Shown in pieces: positions 50,488 to 58,637 of a stretch of 64,000 nucleotides of DNA. The notes beneath the pieces are model-generated. The model was not told where the DNA came from, did not search any database, and saw nothing but the letters and a program-made list of their open reading frames with translations. The DNA is from Micromonospora parva. Lineage in GTDB: Bacteria; Actinomycetota; Actinomycetes; Mycobacteriales; Micromonosporaceae. Numbering within the stretch: the stretch's first letter is position 1; every line of letters begins with the position of its first letter. The translations under genes were made by a program, and so were the position numbers. The stretch covers positions 70,654-134,653 of the forward strand of contig NZ_JNZS01000021.1 in assembly GCF_000718515.1 (NCBI RefSeq), read 5' to 3'.

Positions 50488-51719
50488 TGGTTGCGGCGCG
50501 GAATCTGGTCTGGATCGAGCCAGGCCGGCGGCACGAACTCGGGGTGTCCGTTGCCGCCCAGCCGGACCAACCAGTCGGCCTGGTGGATGTGCCGGTGGTG
50601 GTGGCCGCAGAGCAGCACCGCGTTGTCGAGGCTGGTCGGGCCCCCGTCGGCCCAGTGCCGGATGTGGTGGGCGGCGCACCAGCGGGGTGGCCGGTCGCAG
50701 CCGGGGAAGGCGCAGCCGCCATCGCGAAGCACCAGGGCCCGGCGCAGGGGGCCGGTGACAAGGCGACGCTGTCGGCCCACGTCGAGCACCTGCCCGGCGC
50801 CGCCGAGCACGGCGGGCAGGATGGCCGCGTCGCATGCGAGTTGGCGCACCGTGTCGGGGGTGAGCCGCAGGCCGACGTCGAGGGTCCCGCCACCCACCTG
50901 CCGTGCCAGCCCGTCGTAGTCGATGGTGACGACGAGTTGGGCGGGGTCGCCGCCGTTCTCGGGCAGCTCGCCGGTGCGCAGCGCCAGCCGACACACGTCC
51001 GCGAGGGCGTCGTGGCGGCGCTGCCCGGCACAGCGGGTGTCGTCGGGGCCGGCGGGCGCGCTGAGTGGGTCGATGACGGCACGCAACAGTGCTGCGGCCT
51101 CCGCGTCGAGGGTGCCGCTGAGCCGTAGCCGCCCGCCGGCCTGCTCGGAGATGGTGACGTGTCGGTCGCGGGTGGCCCGGGCGGCCTCGGCGGCCAGGGC
51201 CGCTGCGGCGGCAGCGTCGGCGAGGTCGGGAGCGACGTGGTCGAGGATGCGGGTGCCGAGTTTGCGGAGCAGGGTGGGGTCGAACTGCCTGGCCCACTCG
51301 ACCAGCACACCGACGGCCTTGTCGGCCACCTCGGAGCCCGCCGACGCCGTCACCGTGGCGGCTGTCTCGGCGATGACCCGGGCCTGCTCCACGCTGACCG
51401 CCCCGCTCGCCAGGGCGTCACGCACCGCAGGTGGCGCAACGTCGATCGAAGCCGCGAGGCCGACCAGCCGACGCGCGGCCGAGACATCGAGACGTAGCCG
51501 CTCGCGCAACCACACCGCTGTGGAGGACGCGCCCTGCGCCAGCGCGACGCCGCGCCCGTCCAACTCCCGGACGACCGCCAACTGCACCGCCGCCAGCCGC
51601 TGCTGCAACCGGTGCGTGGCGTCGAGCGCCGCGATGAGATCGCGCTCGGAGAGGGCCCAGGCGGCAGCGTCGGCACAGCTCACCACCGCCGCCTCGGCCC
51701 GCACCAACTCATCGATCAC
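50469..51719 (-). CDS. DUF222/HNH endonuclease family protein
   Basis: Protein of 416 residues. The N-terminal 300 are DUF222 (QQRLAAVQLAVVRELDGRG, AVWLRERLRLDVSAARRLVGLA, GAVSVEQARVIAETA). The C-terminal HNH domain is intact: GCAFPGCDRPPRWCAAHHIRHW, then LDNAVLLCGHHHRHIH, with paired Cys for a structural zinc. These genes are abundant in actinobacteria, often as dispersed families similar to 13E12 repeats of Mycobacterium. Start GTG 51719 is chosen because TAGAGT lies exactly 6 nt upstream; TTG 51725 is an alternative. Confidence 0.9.
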   Translation of the reverse strand: MIDELVRAEAAVVSCADAAAWALSERDLIAALDATHRLQQRLAAVQLAVVRELDGRGVALAQGASSTAVWLRERLRLDVSAARRLVGLAASIDVAPPAVRDALASGAVSVEQARVIAETAATVTASAGSEVADKAVGVLVEWARQFDPTLLRKLGTRILDHVAPDLADAAAAAALAAEAARATRDRHVTISEQAGGRLRLSGTLDAEAAALLRAVIDPLSAPAGPDDTRCAGQRRHDALADVCRLALRTGELPENGGDPAQLVVTIDYDGLARQVGGGTLDVGLRLTPDTVRQLACDAAILPAVLGGAGQVLDVGRQRRLVTGPLRRALVLRDGGCAFPGCDRPPRWCAAHHIRHWADGGPTSLDNAVLLCGHHHRHIHQADWLVRLGGNGHPEFVPPAWLDPDQIPRRNHYHQRT

Positions 51720-51830
51720 ATACAAACTCTAGAACAGGTGTACGACAAAAATTCGGCCGTCACAGACGTGCGGAACCACCGGCGCAGGCGCCGCACGGAA
51801 TGCCTGTCGCCAAGATCCGCACAACATCAG

Positions 51831-51870
51831 CGATGTTGCTGTCTCCCACCCACCGGAGGCAGCAACATCG
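51831..51870. repeat. 16-bp-arm hairpin upstream of the HNH gene
   Basis: CGATGTTGCTGTCTCC (51831-51846) pairs with GGAGGCAGCAACATCG (51855-51870), 15 of 16, with an 8-nt loop. A second nested fold, AACATC-AGC-GATGTT, begins at 51823. It lies in the 282-nt gap between two gene ends and starts. Confidence 0.7.
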
Positions 51871-51900
51871 GGAAAGTTGCTCGAACCTTGGCGCGACGCG

Positions 51901-51970
51901 GTGCAAGGCGGCGCGGAGGGCGCGGCGCAAGGCGGGGCGGGGGGCGCGGCGCAAGGCGGGGCGGCGCGCG
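51901..51970. repeat. 24-nt GC-rich tandem repeat
   Basis: Three units of about 24 nt based on GCGCAAGGCGGGGCGG occupy 51901-51924, 51925-51948 and 51949-51970, ending about 30 nt before the 3' end of the LigD polymerase gene. Confidence 0.75.
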
Positions 51971-52001
51971 GAAGGCCCGCTGGCCCCACCCGGGAGACCC
52001 G

Positions 52002-53033
52002 TCAGGGACCGTCGGGGGTGCGCTTGGCGCGGCTGGGCTGCACCCGCTTGGGTTCGCCGGGCATCTTCGGGTGGTCCGGCGGGTACGGCAGGTCGCCCTG
52101 GCCGGCGGCGGCGTCGCGCTCGGCCCACTCCAGCAGCGGGGTGATGTCCCACGGTGTGTCGTCGATGCCGGCGTGCGGGTCACCGCGCTCGGCGAGCCGC
52201 GCCGGGACGGTGCGCAGGTCGAAGTCGTCCGGGTCGACGTCGGGCAGCTCCTCCCAGGTGACCGGGGTCGAGACGGTGGCCCGCGCGTTGGCCCGCAGCG
52301 AGTACGCGCAGGCGATCGTCCGGTCCCGCGCCATCTGGTTGAAGTCGACGAACACCCGGGTGCCGCGCTCCTCCTTCCACCAGGCGGTGGTGACCAGGTC
52401 GGGGTTGCGGCGCTCCACCTCCCGGGCCAACGCGATGGTGGCCCGGCGCACCTCGGTGAACGTCCAGCGGGGTTGGATGCGCAGGTAGACGTGCACGCCC
52501 CGGCCACCGGAGGTCTTCGGCCAACCGGTCGCGCCCAGCTCGTCGAGGAGCGCACGGACCTCCCCGGCGGCCCGGGCCGCGTCGGCGAAGTCGGTGCCGG
52601 GCTGCGGATCCAGGTCGATGCGCAGCTCGTCGGGACGGTCGACGTCGGCGGCCCGCACCGGCCACGGGTGGAAGACGATGGTGCCCATCTGCGCCGCCCA
52701 GGCCACGTGCGCGAGGTCGACCGGGCACAGCTCCGCCGCGCTCCGGCCGCTCGGGAAGGTGATCTGGGCGGTCGTCACCCACGGCGGAACCCCTCGGGTG
52801 GGCACCCGCTTCTGGAAGAACGCCTCGCCCTCGACGCCCTCGGGGAAGCGTTGCAGGGTGGTCGGCCGGTTCCGCAGGGCGCGCATGATCCCGTCGCCGA
52901 CCGCGAGGTAGTAGTGGAAGACGTCCGCCTTGGTGAACCCCCGCTGCGGGAAGATCACCCGATCCGGACTGCTCAGTCGGACGGTGTGCCCGGCCACCTC
53001 GATCTCGGCGGCCGTGGCCTTGGTGCCACCCAT
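52002..53033 (-). CDS. ligD: NHEJ polymerase (stand-alone LigD polymerase domain)
   Basis: Protein of 343 residues comprising only the LigD PolDom (primase-like) fold. The catalytic acidic pair is in LRIDLDPQPGTDF, with KTSGGRGVHVYL and RVFVDFNQMARDRTI as the other active-site motifs. It extends or fills DNA ends with NTPs or dNTPs during end joining; the ligase and nuclease domains of fused LigD are absent. Actinobacteria often encode these parts separately. TAAGGT lies exactly 6 nt before the ATG. It is divergent from msrB with 47 nt between them. Confidence 0.93.
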   Translation of the reverse strand: MGGTKATAAEIEVAGHTVRLSSPDRVIFPQRGFTKADVFHYYLAVGDGIMRALRNRPTTLQRFPEGVEGEAFFQKRVPTRGVPPWVTTAQITFPSGRSAAELCPVDLAHVAWAAQMGTIVFHPWPVRAADVDRPDELRIDLDPQPGTDFADAARAAGEVRALLDELGATGWPKTSGGRGVHVYLRIQPRWTFTEVRRATIALAREVERRNPDLVTTAWWKEERGTRVFVDFNQMARDRTIACAYSLRANARATVSTPVTWEELPDVDPDDFDLRTVPARLAERGDPHAGIDDTPWDITPLLEWAERDAAAGQGDLPYPPDHPKMPGEPKRVQPSRAKRTPDGP

Positions 53034-53080
53034 CCCGCGACCTTATGCCACGCCCCCGACGTTCGACGTACCGTTGACGG

Positions 53081-53485
53081 GTGAGTCTTGACGACAACGA
53101 GCTGCCCCGTACCGACGAAGAGTGGCGGGTCCGGCTGACCCCCGAGGAGTTCCACGTCCTGCGGGAGGCCGGCACCGAACGCCCGTGGACAGGCGAGTAC
53201 GTGGACACGAAGACCCAGGGGGTCTACCACTGCCGCGCCTGCGGGCTGGAGCTGTTCTCCAGCGACACCAAGTTCGACTCGCACTGTGGCTGGCCGAGCT
53301 TCGACGACGCCATCCCGGGCCGGGTCAAGGAGATCGAGGACCGCAGCCTCGGCATGGCCCGCACGGAGATCCGCTGCGCCCGCTGCGACAGCCACCTCGG
53401 GCACGTCTTCCACGGCGAGGGTTTCACCCCGAAGGACACCCGGCACTGCGTCAACTCGGTCTCCATCAAGCTGGAACCCCGCTGA
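53081..53485 (+). CDS. msrB: peptide-methionine (R)-S-oxide reductase MsrB
   Basis: Protein of 134 residues. Structural zinc is bound by CRAC and CARC; the catalytic Cys is in RHCVNSVSI and the substrate-site residues in HCGWPSF. It repairs oxidised methionine in the cytoplasm. GTG start with TACCGT exactly 6 nt upstream and no Shine-Dalgarno, so probably leaderless. Confidence 0.96.
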   Translation: MSLDDNELPRTDEEWRVRLTPEEFHVLREAGTERPWTGEYVDTKTQGVYHCRACGLELFSSDTKFDSHCGWPSFDDAIPGRVKEIEDRSLGMARTEIRCARCDSHLGHVFHGEGFTPKDTRHCVNSVSIKLEPR

Positions 53486-53497
53486 CCACGGAGCCAC

Positions 53498-54106
53498 TCA
53501 CTGCGTACCCCTGAGCAGCTCGATCTCGGCGGTCCGGGACTGTTCGACGCGCCGGGCCAGGTCGCGGACCCGGTCGTCGCGGCCGACGTCGACGTGGGAT
53601 CGGGCCAGGTCGGCGGCCGATCGCTGGTGGTCGGCGAGCACCTCGCGCAACACCCGGTCGACGTCCGCGTCCGGCGCGGTCCGCAGCCGGTCGAGCGCGG
53701 CGTCGTCGCCGTGCCCGTCGTGGTGGTGTGCCGCCGCGCTGGCGCCCGGCCCGGCCGTGGCCAGCCAGCCGCGCATCGTGGTCAGCTCGTCGGCCTCGGT
53801 CGCCTCGATGGCGGCGGCCAGGGTGCGCAGCGCATCGTCGCGCAGCCGCTCCCGGGCCAGCCGGACGATCTGCAGGGTGCGTTCGCTGTGCCCGACCATG
53901 GTGCCGAGGAACACCACGTCGATCCCGCTCATCGCGGCCCCGTCGGTCGACGATCCGACGCCCGCGGACCCGGCCGGCGCTGAGCTGGCCGGGGACGCGG
54001 GGGCTGGCTGCGGCACTGCCGACGGACTCGACGTGGGTGATCCGGCGCACGCTCCGCTGAGCAGCAGAGCGGCGACGAGGGACGCCAGTGGGGTACGGCG
54101 GGGCAT
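53498..54106 (-). CDS. DUF305 lipoprotein
   Basis: Protein of 202 residues. The lipoprotein signal ends LLLSGAC. A Ser/Ala/Pro-rich spacer precedes a DUF305 four-helix domain (DVVFLGTMVGHSERTLQIVRLA, then EADELTTMRGWLATAG, and HHHDGHGDD with four His in the inter-helix loop). DUF305 proteins are ferritin-like and linked to metal or copper handling; the normal M..HH motif is altered here. ATG 54106 has GGAG upstream. It converges with msrB (12-nt gap). Confidence 0.87.
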   Translation of the reverse strand: MPRRTPLASLVAALLLSGACAGSPTSSPSAVPQPAPASPASSAPAGSAGVGSSTDGAAMSGIDVVFLGTMVGHSERTLQIVRLARERLRDDALRTLAAAIEATEADELTTMRGWLATAGPGASAAAHHHDGHGDDAALDRLRTAPDADVDRVLREVLADHQRSAADLARSHVDVGRDDRVRDLARRVEQSRTAEIELLRGTQ

Positions 54107-54169
54107 GCCGATGCTCCGTTCACGCGAGGGTGGCGACACAGGTGCGACCGACCGGCCGCACCCGTGCGG

Positions 54170-54916
54170 TCAGACCTGGAGCCAGAGCGCCGGTACGTTC
54201 GGCGGCTCCCAGCCCGCGATCGCGGTGTGCGCCTGCCGGCAGCGGTACGTCGCTCCGCCGTAGGTGACCTGGTCGCCGACCTGGTACGCCCGACCGGCCG
54301 CCCAGGTGCCGCCCTGCGCGGGTGGAGTGGTCGGCGTGGGGGTCGGGGTGGGCCGTGGGGTCGCCGTGGGGGTGGGTGTGGGAGTGGGGGTGGGGTTCGT
54401 CCCGCCGCCGCCGATCTGCACGTCGATGCAGGAGTAGAAGGCGTTCGCCGTGTCGGAGATGTTCCACACCGCGAGGATCTTCTGCCGGCCGGTGAAGCCG
54501 CCGAGGTTGACGTTGTGCGAGACGGTGGCGCCGGGCTGCTGACCGTTGCCGTTGACCACGCCGACGCGGGTGTTGCCGATCCAGTACTCCCAGTTGCTGG
54601 TGGCGTGCCGGGCGGTGTTCACCCAGGTGAAGGTCAGCGAGCTGCCCACCGAGGTGGCCGGCCAGCCCCGACTGTCGTCGTTGAGGACAGCGAACTGGGC
54701 GATTCCGGCGTTGCAGCTGCGCAGACCCTTGGGCCCTTCGACGCTCTGCGGCTCGTACTTGATCTGCCCGCAGTCGGGCACCCGGCCCTGCGCGCAGAGC
54801 GCCTGCCGGCTCGGTGGGGCGGAGACGTAACCGTGCGCCTGCGCGGGGGCGGCGACGGTCAGGGTGGCGGCGACGGCGCCCGCCGCCACCAGCGGAACAG
54901 TGATTCTTCGACGCAT
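54170..54916 (-). CDS. AA10 lytic polysaccharide monooxygenase with CBM5/12 (chitin-type)
   Basis: Protein of 248 residues. The Sec signal ends AQA, leaving His as the first mature residue (HGYVSAPPSRQALC), the copper-binding N-terminus of AA10 enzymes. The second brace His is in NTARHATSNWEYW. A Thr/Pro repeat linker (TPTPTPTPTA) leads to a C-terminal CBM5/12 chitin-binding module (WAAGRAYQVGDQVTYGGATY, AHTAIAGWEPP). It oxidatively cuts chitin outside the cell. AAGGAG precedes the ATG. Confidence 0.94.
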   Translation of the reverse strand: MRRRITVPLVAAGAVAATLTVAAPAQAHGYVSAPPSRQALCAQGRVPDCGQIKYEPQSVEGPKGLRSCNAGIAQFAVLNDDSRGWPATSVGSSLTFTWVNTARHATSNWEYWIGNTRVGVVNGNGQQPGATVSHNVNLGGFTGRQKILAVWNISDTANAFYSCIDVQIGGGGTNPTPTPTPTPTATPRPTPTPTPTTPPAQGGTWAAGRAYQVGDQVTYGGATYRCRQAHTAIAGWEPPNVPALWLQV

Positions 54917-54955
54917 CGGGGCAGCTCCTTCTCCAGGTGCGGTGAGGTGCCCCTC

Positions 54956-55009
54956 AACGTAATTTAAACATTGTTAACAGTAAAGACTCTCATCGATAAA
55001 TACATCGAT
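54956..55009 (-). promoter_or_regulatory. AT-rich promoter of the chitin-type monooxygenase gene with ATCGAT palindrome
   Basis: On the minus strand TTTACT (54984-54979), a 17-nt spacer and TACGTT (54961-54956) form a plausible promoter. Directly upstream, ATCGAT (54992-54997) and ATCGAT (55004-55009) are self-complementary and spaced by 6 nt, a candidate regulator site. Confidence 0.45.
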
Positions 55010-55025
55010 GGTGACGGTTTTCTTC

Positions 55026-55301
55026 TCAGAGCCGCAGCAGGCTGCCCCGGTCGTCGACCTGATCGGCGGACTCGTCGTCCAACCAGACGCCGCCGGTGCC
55101 GAGGTACCGGAACCGGTGCTCCCCCGGCGGCAGTTTCACCGTCACCGTCCTGGTGCCGTCGCGGCGGGCCACCAACTCGTGTCGACCCGGCTCCCAGCCG
55201 TTGAAGGAGCCGACGACGCTCACCGGGCCGGGCGGGACGTCACGGGGCAGGCAGAAGGTGACCCGGGTCTGGTTGCCGAAGAGCCTGTTGCGCTTGATCA
55301 C
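55026..55301 (-). CDS. isoamylase early-set (CBM48-like) domain protein
   Basis: Protein of 91 residues that is just one glycogen-binding-type beta-sandwich: VTFCLPRDVPPGPVSVVGSFNGW, then HELVARRDGTRTVTVKLPPGEHRFRYL and WLDDESADQ. These stand-alone domains resemble CBM48/AMPK-beta and probably bind alpha-glucans. GTG 55301 has GGAGGATCACC upstream. Located just upstream of the chitin-type monooxygenase on the same strand, but with separate signals. Confidence 0.85.
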   Translation of the reverse strand: MIKRNRLFGNQTRVTFCLPRDVPPGPVSVVGSFNGWEPGRHELVARRDGTRTVTVKLPPGEHRFRYLGTGGVWLDDESADQVDDRGSLLRL

Positions 55302-55458
55302 GGTGATCCTCCGGGGGTCGCGGCGGTTCACCAGGCACAACGGGCAACACGCCGACGCCGACACGCCGCCACCCGGGTCAGGCGTCGACGTTCCGCCGCG
55401 CGCCCCGACAGCCCTGGGGGATTCTGTAGGCACTTGTCCACGTAACGGAGGTTTTTCG

Positions 55459-55719
55459 GTGGCAACCTGCGAGGTCTGCGGCAACGACTACTGGATGGCG
55501 TTCGAGGTGCACACCGTCAGCGGCGACGTGCACACCTTCGACTCGTTCGAATGCGCGATCCACCGGATGGCACCCATCTGCGAGCACTGCCAGGTCAAGA
55601 TCGTCGGGCACGGTGTCGAGGTCAACGGCCGCTTCTTCTGCTGCGCGCACTGCGCCCGCGCCGTCGAGGGCGCGGTGGGCGCGGAGGTCCGCGACGCCGT
55701 CGGCGCCCGCCCGGCCTGA
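55459..55719 (+). CDS. small Cys-rich zinc-ribbon protein
   Basis: Protein of 86 residues. Cys pairs CEVC near residue 5, CEHC near 41 and CCAHC near 57, with a conserved DSFECAIHRMAPICEHC block, should bind one or two zinc ions. I recall closely similar small proteins across Streptomyces and Micromonospora without known function. The GTG start has GGAGG in the correct place. Confidence 0.85.
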   Translation: MATCEVCGNDYWMAFEVHTVSGDVHTFDSFECAIHRMAPICEHCQVKIVGHGVEVNGRFFCCAHCARAVEGAVGAEVRDAVGARPA

Positions 55720-55776
55720 CCGCGCCAAACCGGCCGCGGGTCAGCCGGGTCACCAGACTGGGGTACGGTCGTCGCC

Positions 55777-55818
55777 ATGCGACCGTTTCTGGGCGTCCTG
55801 CCCCCGCCGCGCTCCTGA
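55777..55818 (+). CDS. possible leaderless upstream peptide before the EamA gene
   Basis: ATG opens a 13-residue peptide, MRPFLGVLPPPRS, with TACGGT exactly 7 nt upstream and no Shine-Dalgarno. It lies about 110 nt upstream of the EamA start. The PPP run could stall ribosomes, so it may be a regulatory leader peptide; not shown. Confidence 0.35.
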   Translation: MRPFLGVLPPPRS

Positions 55819-55930
55819 GCGGAGCGCCGCGCCTCTCGCCGACCGGGTGACCTGACCCCGCTCGGCCATCCTGTCGTACGCGCTCCGTCGACGTCGTCCC
55901 CGTCAACGGCTCACCCTTCGGAGCGCTCCC

Positions 55931-56872
55931 GTGTCCATCACCCGTACCCCGTTGCCGGCCGCCTCGGCCGCCCGCCACGCCGCCCGCAGCGGCCTGATCC
56001 AGATCACCGTCACCGGCGTGCTGTGGGGCACCACCGGCGTGGCGGTGCAACTCCTGCGCGAGGGCACCGGGCTCAGCCCGGTGAGCATCGGCTTCCACCG
56101 CCTCGCCATCGCCGCGCTCGTGCTGCTGGCCTGCACCGCCGGCCGGCTCCGCACGATCGTGTCCACGCTGCGCGCCGCACCCGTACCGCTGCTGCTCACC
56201 GGCGTCGGCCTCGGCCTCTACCAGGCGCTCTACTTCGCCGCCGTGGCCTGGGCCGGCGTCAGCGTGGCCACCATCGTCAGCCTGGGCCTGGCCCCGGTGC
56301 TCGCCGCCGCCTGGGAGTCGGTGCAGGCCCGCCGGCTCCCCGGCCCGCTGCGCCTCGGCACGCTGGTCGCGGCGGTGGCCGGCCTCGTCCTGATCACCGG
56401 CGCCACCGGGCAGCCCGGCGCGGCGGCGCCCGCCCCGCTGCTCGGCCTGCTCGCGGCGGCCGGCTCCGGCCTCGGGTACGCGGTGACCACCCTGATCAGC
56501 CGCCAGGTGTCGCAGCGCACCGCGCCGATGACCCTGACCACCATCTCCACGGTGGTCGGCGCGCTGACCCTGGCGCCGTTCGCCTTGGTCGCCGGGGTCG
56601 GCCTGCCGGTACGCCTGGACACCGTGGCGCTGCTGCTGCACCTCGGCGTGGTCACCACGGCGGTCGCGTACGCGTTGTTCTACGCCGGACTGCGCACCAC
56701 CCCGGGCAGCGTCGCGGCCGTGCTGACGCTGCTCGAACCGCTCACCGCCGCGGCGCTCGCGGTGGCGCTGCTGCGCGAACCGCTTCCCCTGCCGGTGATC
56801 GTCGGCGGCGTCCTGCTGCTCACCGCCGTGGCCGCCACCTACCTCGCGCCCGACCGGGCGGACAGCAGGTGA
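55931..56872 (+). CDS. EamA/DMT-family transporter
   Basis: Protein of 313 residues with ten membrane helices in two repeats of the EamA fold (VTGVLWGTTGVAVQLL starts the first; LGLLAAAGSGLGYAVTTLIS the second) and the end helix PVIVGGVLLLTAVAATYLA. It probably exports metabolites; the substrate is unknown. GTG at 55931, with GGAG 7 nt upstream. Confidence 0.92.
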   Translation: MSITRTPLPAASAARHAARSGLIQITVTGVLWGTTGVAVQLLREGTGLSPVSIGFHRLAIAALVLLACTAGRLRTIVSTLRAAPVPLLLTGVGLGLYQALYFAAVAWAGVSVATIVSLGLAPVLAAAWESVQARRLPGPLRLGTLVAAVAGLVLITGATGQPGAAAPAPLLGLLAAAGSGLGYAVTTLISRQVSQRTAPMTLTTISTVVGALTLAPFALVAGVGLPVRLDTVALLLHLGVVTTAVAYALFYAGLRTTPGSVAAVLTLLEPLTAAALAVALLREPLPLPVIVGGVLLLTAVAATYLAPDRADSR

Positions 56873-56896
56873 AACCGCCCGACCTACGATCGGTGG

Positions 56897-57352
56897 ATGC
56901 CCCAGCAGACCACCGAGGTCCGGACGGCCTCCTTCGCCGACCTGAACACCCGCACCTTCCACGACCTGCTCAAGCTGCGCATCGACGTGTTCGTGGTGGA
57001 GCAGAACTGCCCGTACCCGGAGCTCGACGGGCGCGACGTCGAGCCGGGCACCCGCCACCTCTGGCTCACCGACGGCGGCGCGCCGCTGGCGTACCTGCGG
57101 ATTCTGGCCGACCCGGACGGCACCGCCCGGATCGGTCGGGTGGTGGTGGCCCCGGCGGCGCGCGGCGGCGGACACGCCGGCCGGCTGATGAGCGCGGCGC
57201 TGGAGGTGGTGGGCAACCGGCGGTGCGTGCTGGAGGCCCAGTCGCACCTGGTCGGGTTCTACGCCCGGCACGGCTTCGCGGTCAGCGGCCCCGAGTACGT
57301 CGAGGACGGCATCCCGCACACGCCGATGCGACGCGAACCCATTGACGTGTGA
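56897..57352 (+). CDS. ElaA-like GNAT acetyltransferase
   Basis: Protein of 151 residues of the ElaA type: LLKLRIDVFVVEQNCPYPELDGRD at the start, then LAYLRIL and the acetyl-CoA loop RVVVAPAARGGGHAGRL, and the C-terminal SHLVGFYARHGFAVSGPEYVEDGIPH. Substrate unknown. TACGAT lies exactly 6 nt upstream of the ATG, suggesting a leaderless start. Confidence 0.92.
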   Translation: MPQQTTEVRTASFADLNTRTFHDLLKLRIDVFVVEQNCPYPELDGRDVEPGTRHLWLTDGGAPLAYLRILADPDGTARIGRVVVAPAARGGGHAGRLMSAALEVVGNRRCVLEAQSHLVGFYARHGFAVSGPEYVEDGIPHTPMRREPIDV

Positions 57353-57470
57353 CGATCAAAATGGCATCGTGCCGGGTAGCGCCGTCGCGGGAGCCAGCGA
57401 TGAGGCCTGGGAGTGGGCAACTCCCGGCGATCCGGGTGTCGACGTCCGACCTCATCCCCCCGGGGGCTCC

Positions 57471-58586
57471 ATGTCCACTCTCACCCGATCACGACGCGTG
57501 CTCTGGCTGTTCGCCATCGTGGCGACCACCACGCTCCTGTTGACGACCGCACTGACCACCGTGCTGACCAGGCCCGCCTCGGCGCACGGTTCGGTCGTCG
57601 ACCCGGCCTCGCGCAACTACAGCTGCTGGCAGCGGTGGGGCGGCGACTTCCAGAACCCTCGGATGGCCACCGAGGACCCGATGTGCTGGCAGGCCTGGCA
57701 GGCCGACCCGGCCGCCATGTGGAACTGGAACGGCCTGTTCCGCGAGGGCGTGGGGGGCAACCACCAGGCCGCCGTCCCCGACGGCCAGCTGTGCAGCGGC
57801 GGACGCACCCAGAGCCCCCGCTACAACGCGCTGGACACCGTCGGCGCCTGGAAGACCACGGCGGTGTCGAACAACTTCCGGCTGCGCTTCTTCGACCAGG
57901 CCAGTCACGGAGCCGACTACATCCGGGTGTACGTGACCAAGCAGGGCTTCAACTCCGCCACCCAACCGCTGGGCTGGGGCAACCTGGAGTTGGCGGGCCA
58001 GATCGGCAACACCCCGGCCTCGCAGTGGGACCCGGACACCGGTGGCGTCTCGATCCAGATCCCGGTCAGCGCGCCCGGACGCACCGGGCGGCACATCGTC
58101 TACACCGTCTGGCAGGCCAGCCACTTCGACCAGTCGTACTACCTGTGCAGCGACGTCGACTTCGGCGGCGGCTCGACCACCCCGCCGCCGACCACTCCCC
58201 CGCCGACGACCCCGCCGCCCACCACCCCGCCGCCGACGACCCCGCCGCCGACGACCCCGCCGCCGAGCACCCCGCCGCCGGCCGGTGCCTGCACGGCGAC
58301 GTACCAGGTCACCGGTCAGTGGTCCGGTGGCTTCCAGGCCGACGTGAAGGTGACCGCCGGTGGTTCACCCACCCGGGGCTGGTCGGTCACCTGGAACTAC
58401 GCCAACGGCCAGCAGGTCACGTCGTCGTGGAACGCGACGGTCAGCAGCAGCGGCACGCAGGTCACCGCGCGCAACGCCGCGCACAACGGCACCCTCGCCG
58501 CCGGAGCGAGCACCACGTTCGGATTCCTCGGCTCGTGGAACGGCAGCAACCCGGTTCCGCTGGTCTCCTGTACGACGACCAGTTGA
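57471..58586 (+). CDS. AA10 lytic polysaccharide monooxygenase with CBM2 (cellulose-type)
   Basis: Protein of 371 residues. The signal peptide ends PASA so that mature His1 begins HGSVVDPASRNYSCWQRWG. The second copper His is in GGNHQAAVPDGQLCSGG, and the axial Phe in YLCSDVDF, as in cellulose-active C1/C4 AA10 enzymes. A (TPPPT)n linker of about 35 residues joins a CBM2 cellulose-binding domain (CTATYQVTGQWSGGFQADVKV, GWSVTW, TFGFLGSWNG). It is secreted and attacks crystalline cellulose. Confidence 0.95.
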   Translation: MSTLTRSRRVLWLFAIVATTTLLLTTALTTVLTRPASAHGSVVDPASRNYSCWQRWGGDFQNPRMATEDPMCWQAWQADPAAMWNWNGLFREGVGGNHQAAVPDGQLCSGGRTQSPRYNALDTVGAWKTTAVSNNFRLRFFDQASHGADYIRVYVTKQGFNSATQPLGWGNLELAGQIGNTPASQWDPDTGGVSIQIPVSAPGRTGRHIVYTVWQASHFDQSYYLCSDVDFGGGSTTPPPTTPPPTTPPPTTPPPTTPPPTTPPPSTPPPAGACTATYQVTGQWSGGFQADVKVTAGGSPTRGWSVTWNYANGQQVTSSWNATVSSSGTQVTARNAAHNGTLAAGASTTFGFLGSWNGSNPVPLVSCTTTS

Positions 58587-58593
58587 CCCCCGT

Positions 58594-58627
58594 CCGGCGC
58601 CGCACCCGGGCGGGGGTGCGGCGCCGG
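58594..58627. terminator. perfect 14-bp bidirectional terminator
   Basis: CCGGCGCCGCACCC (58594-58607) pairs exactly with GGGTGCGGCGCCGG (58614-58627) around a 6-nt loop, between the convergent monooxygenase and hemQ genes. Confidence 0.85.
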
Positions 58628-58637
58628 CCGGCGGGCG

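Noticed and set aside
55918..55931. TCGGAGCGCTCCCG at the EamA start as a third CebR box
   Set aside because: It matches only 12 of 14 positions and overlaps the GGAG ribosome-binding site and start codon, which explain its sequence well enough.
57410..57427. GGGAGT...ACTCCC near the cellulose monooxygenase as a CebR box
   Set aside because: Arms are separated by five bases, so spacing does not match the 14-bp palindrome; at most a small hairpin.
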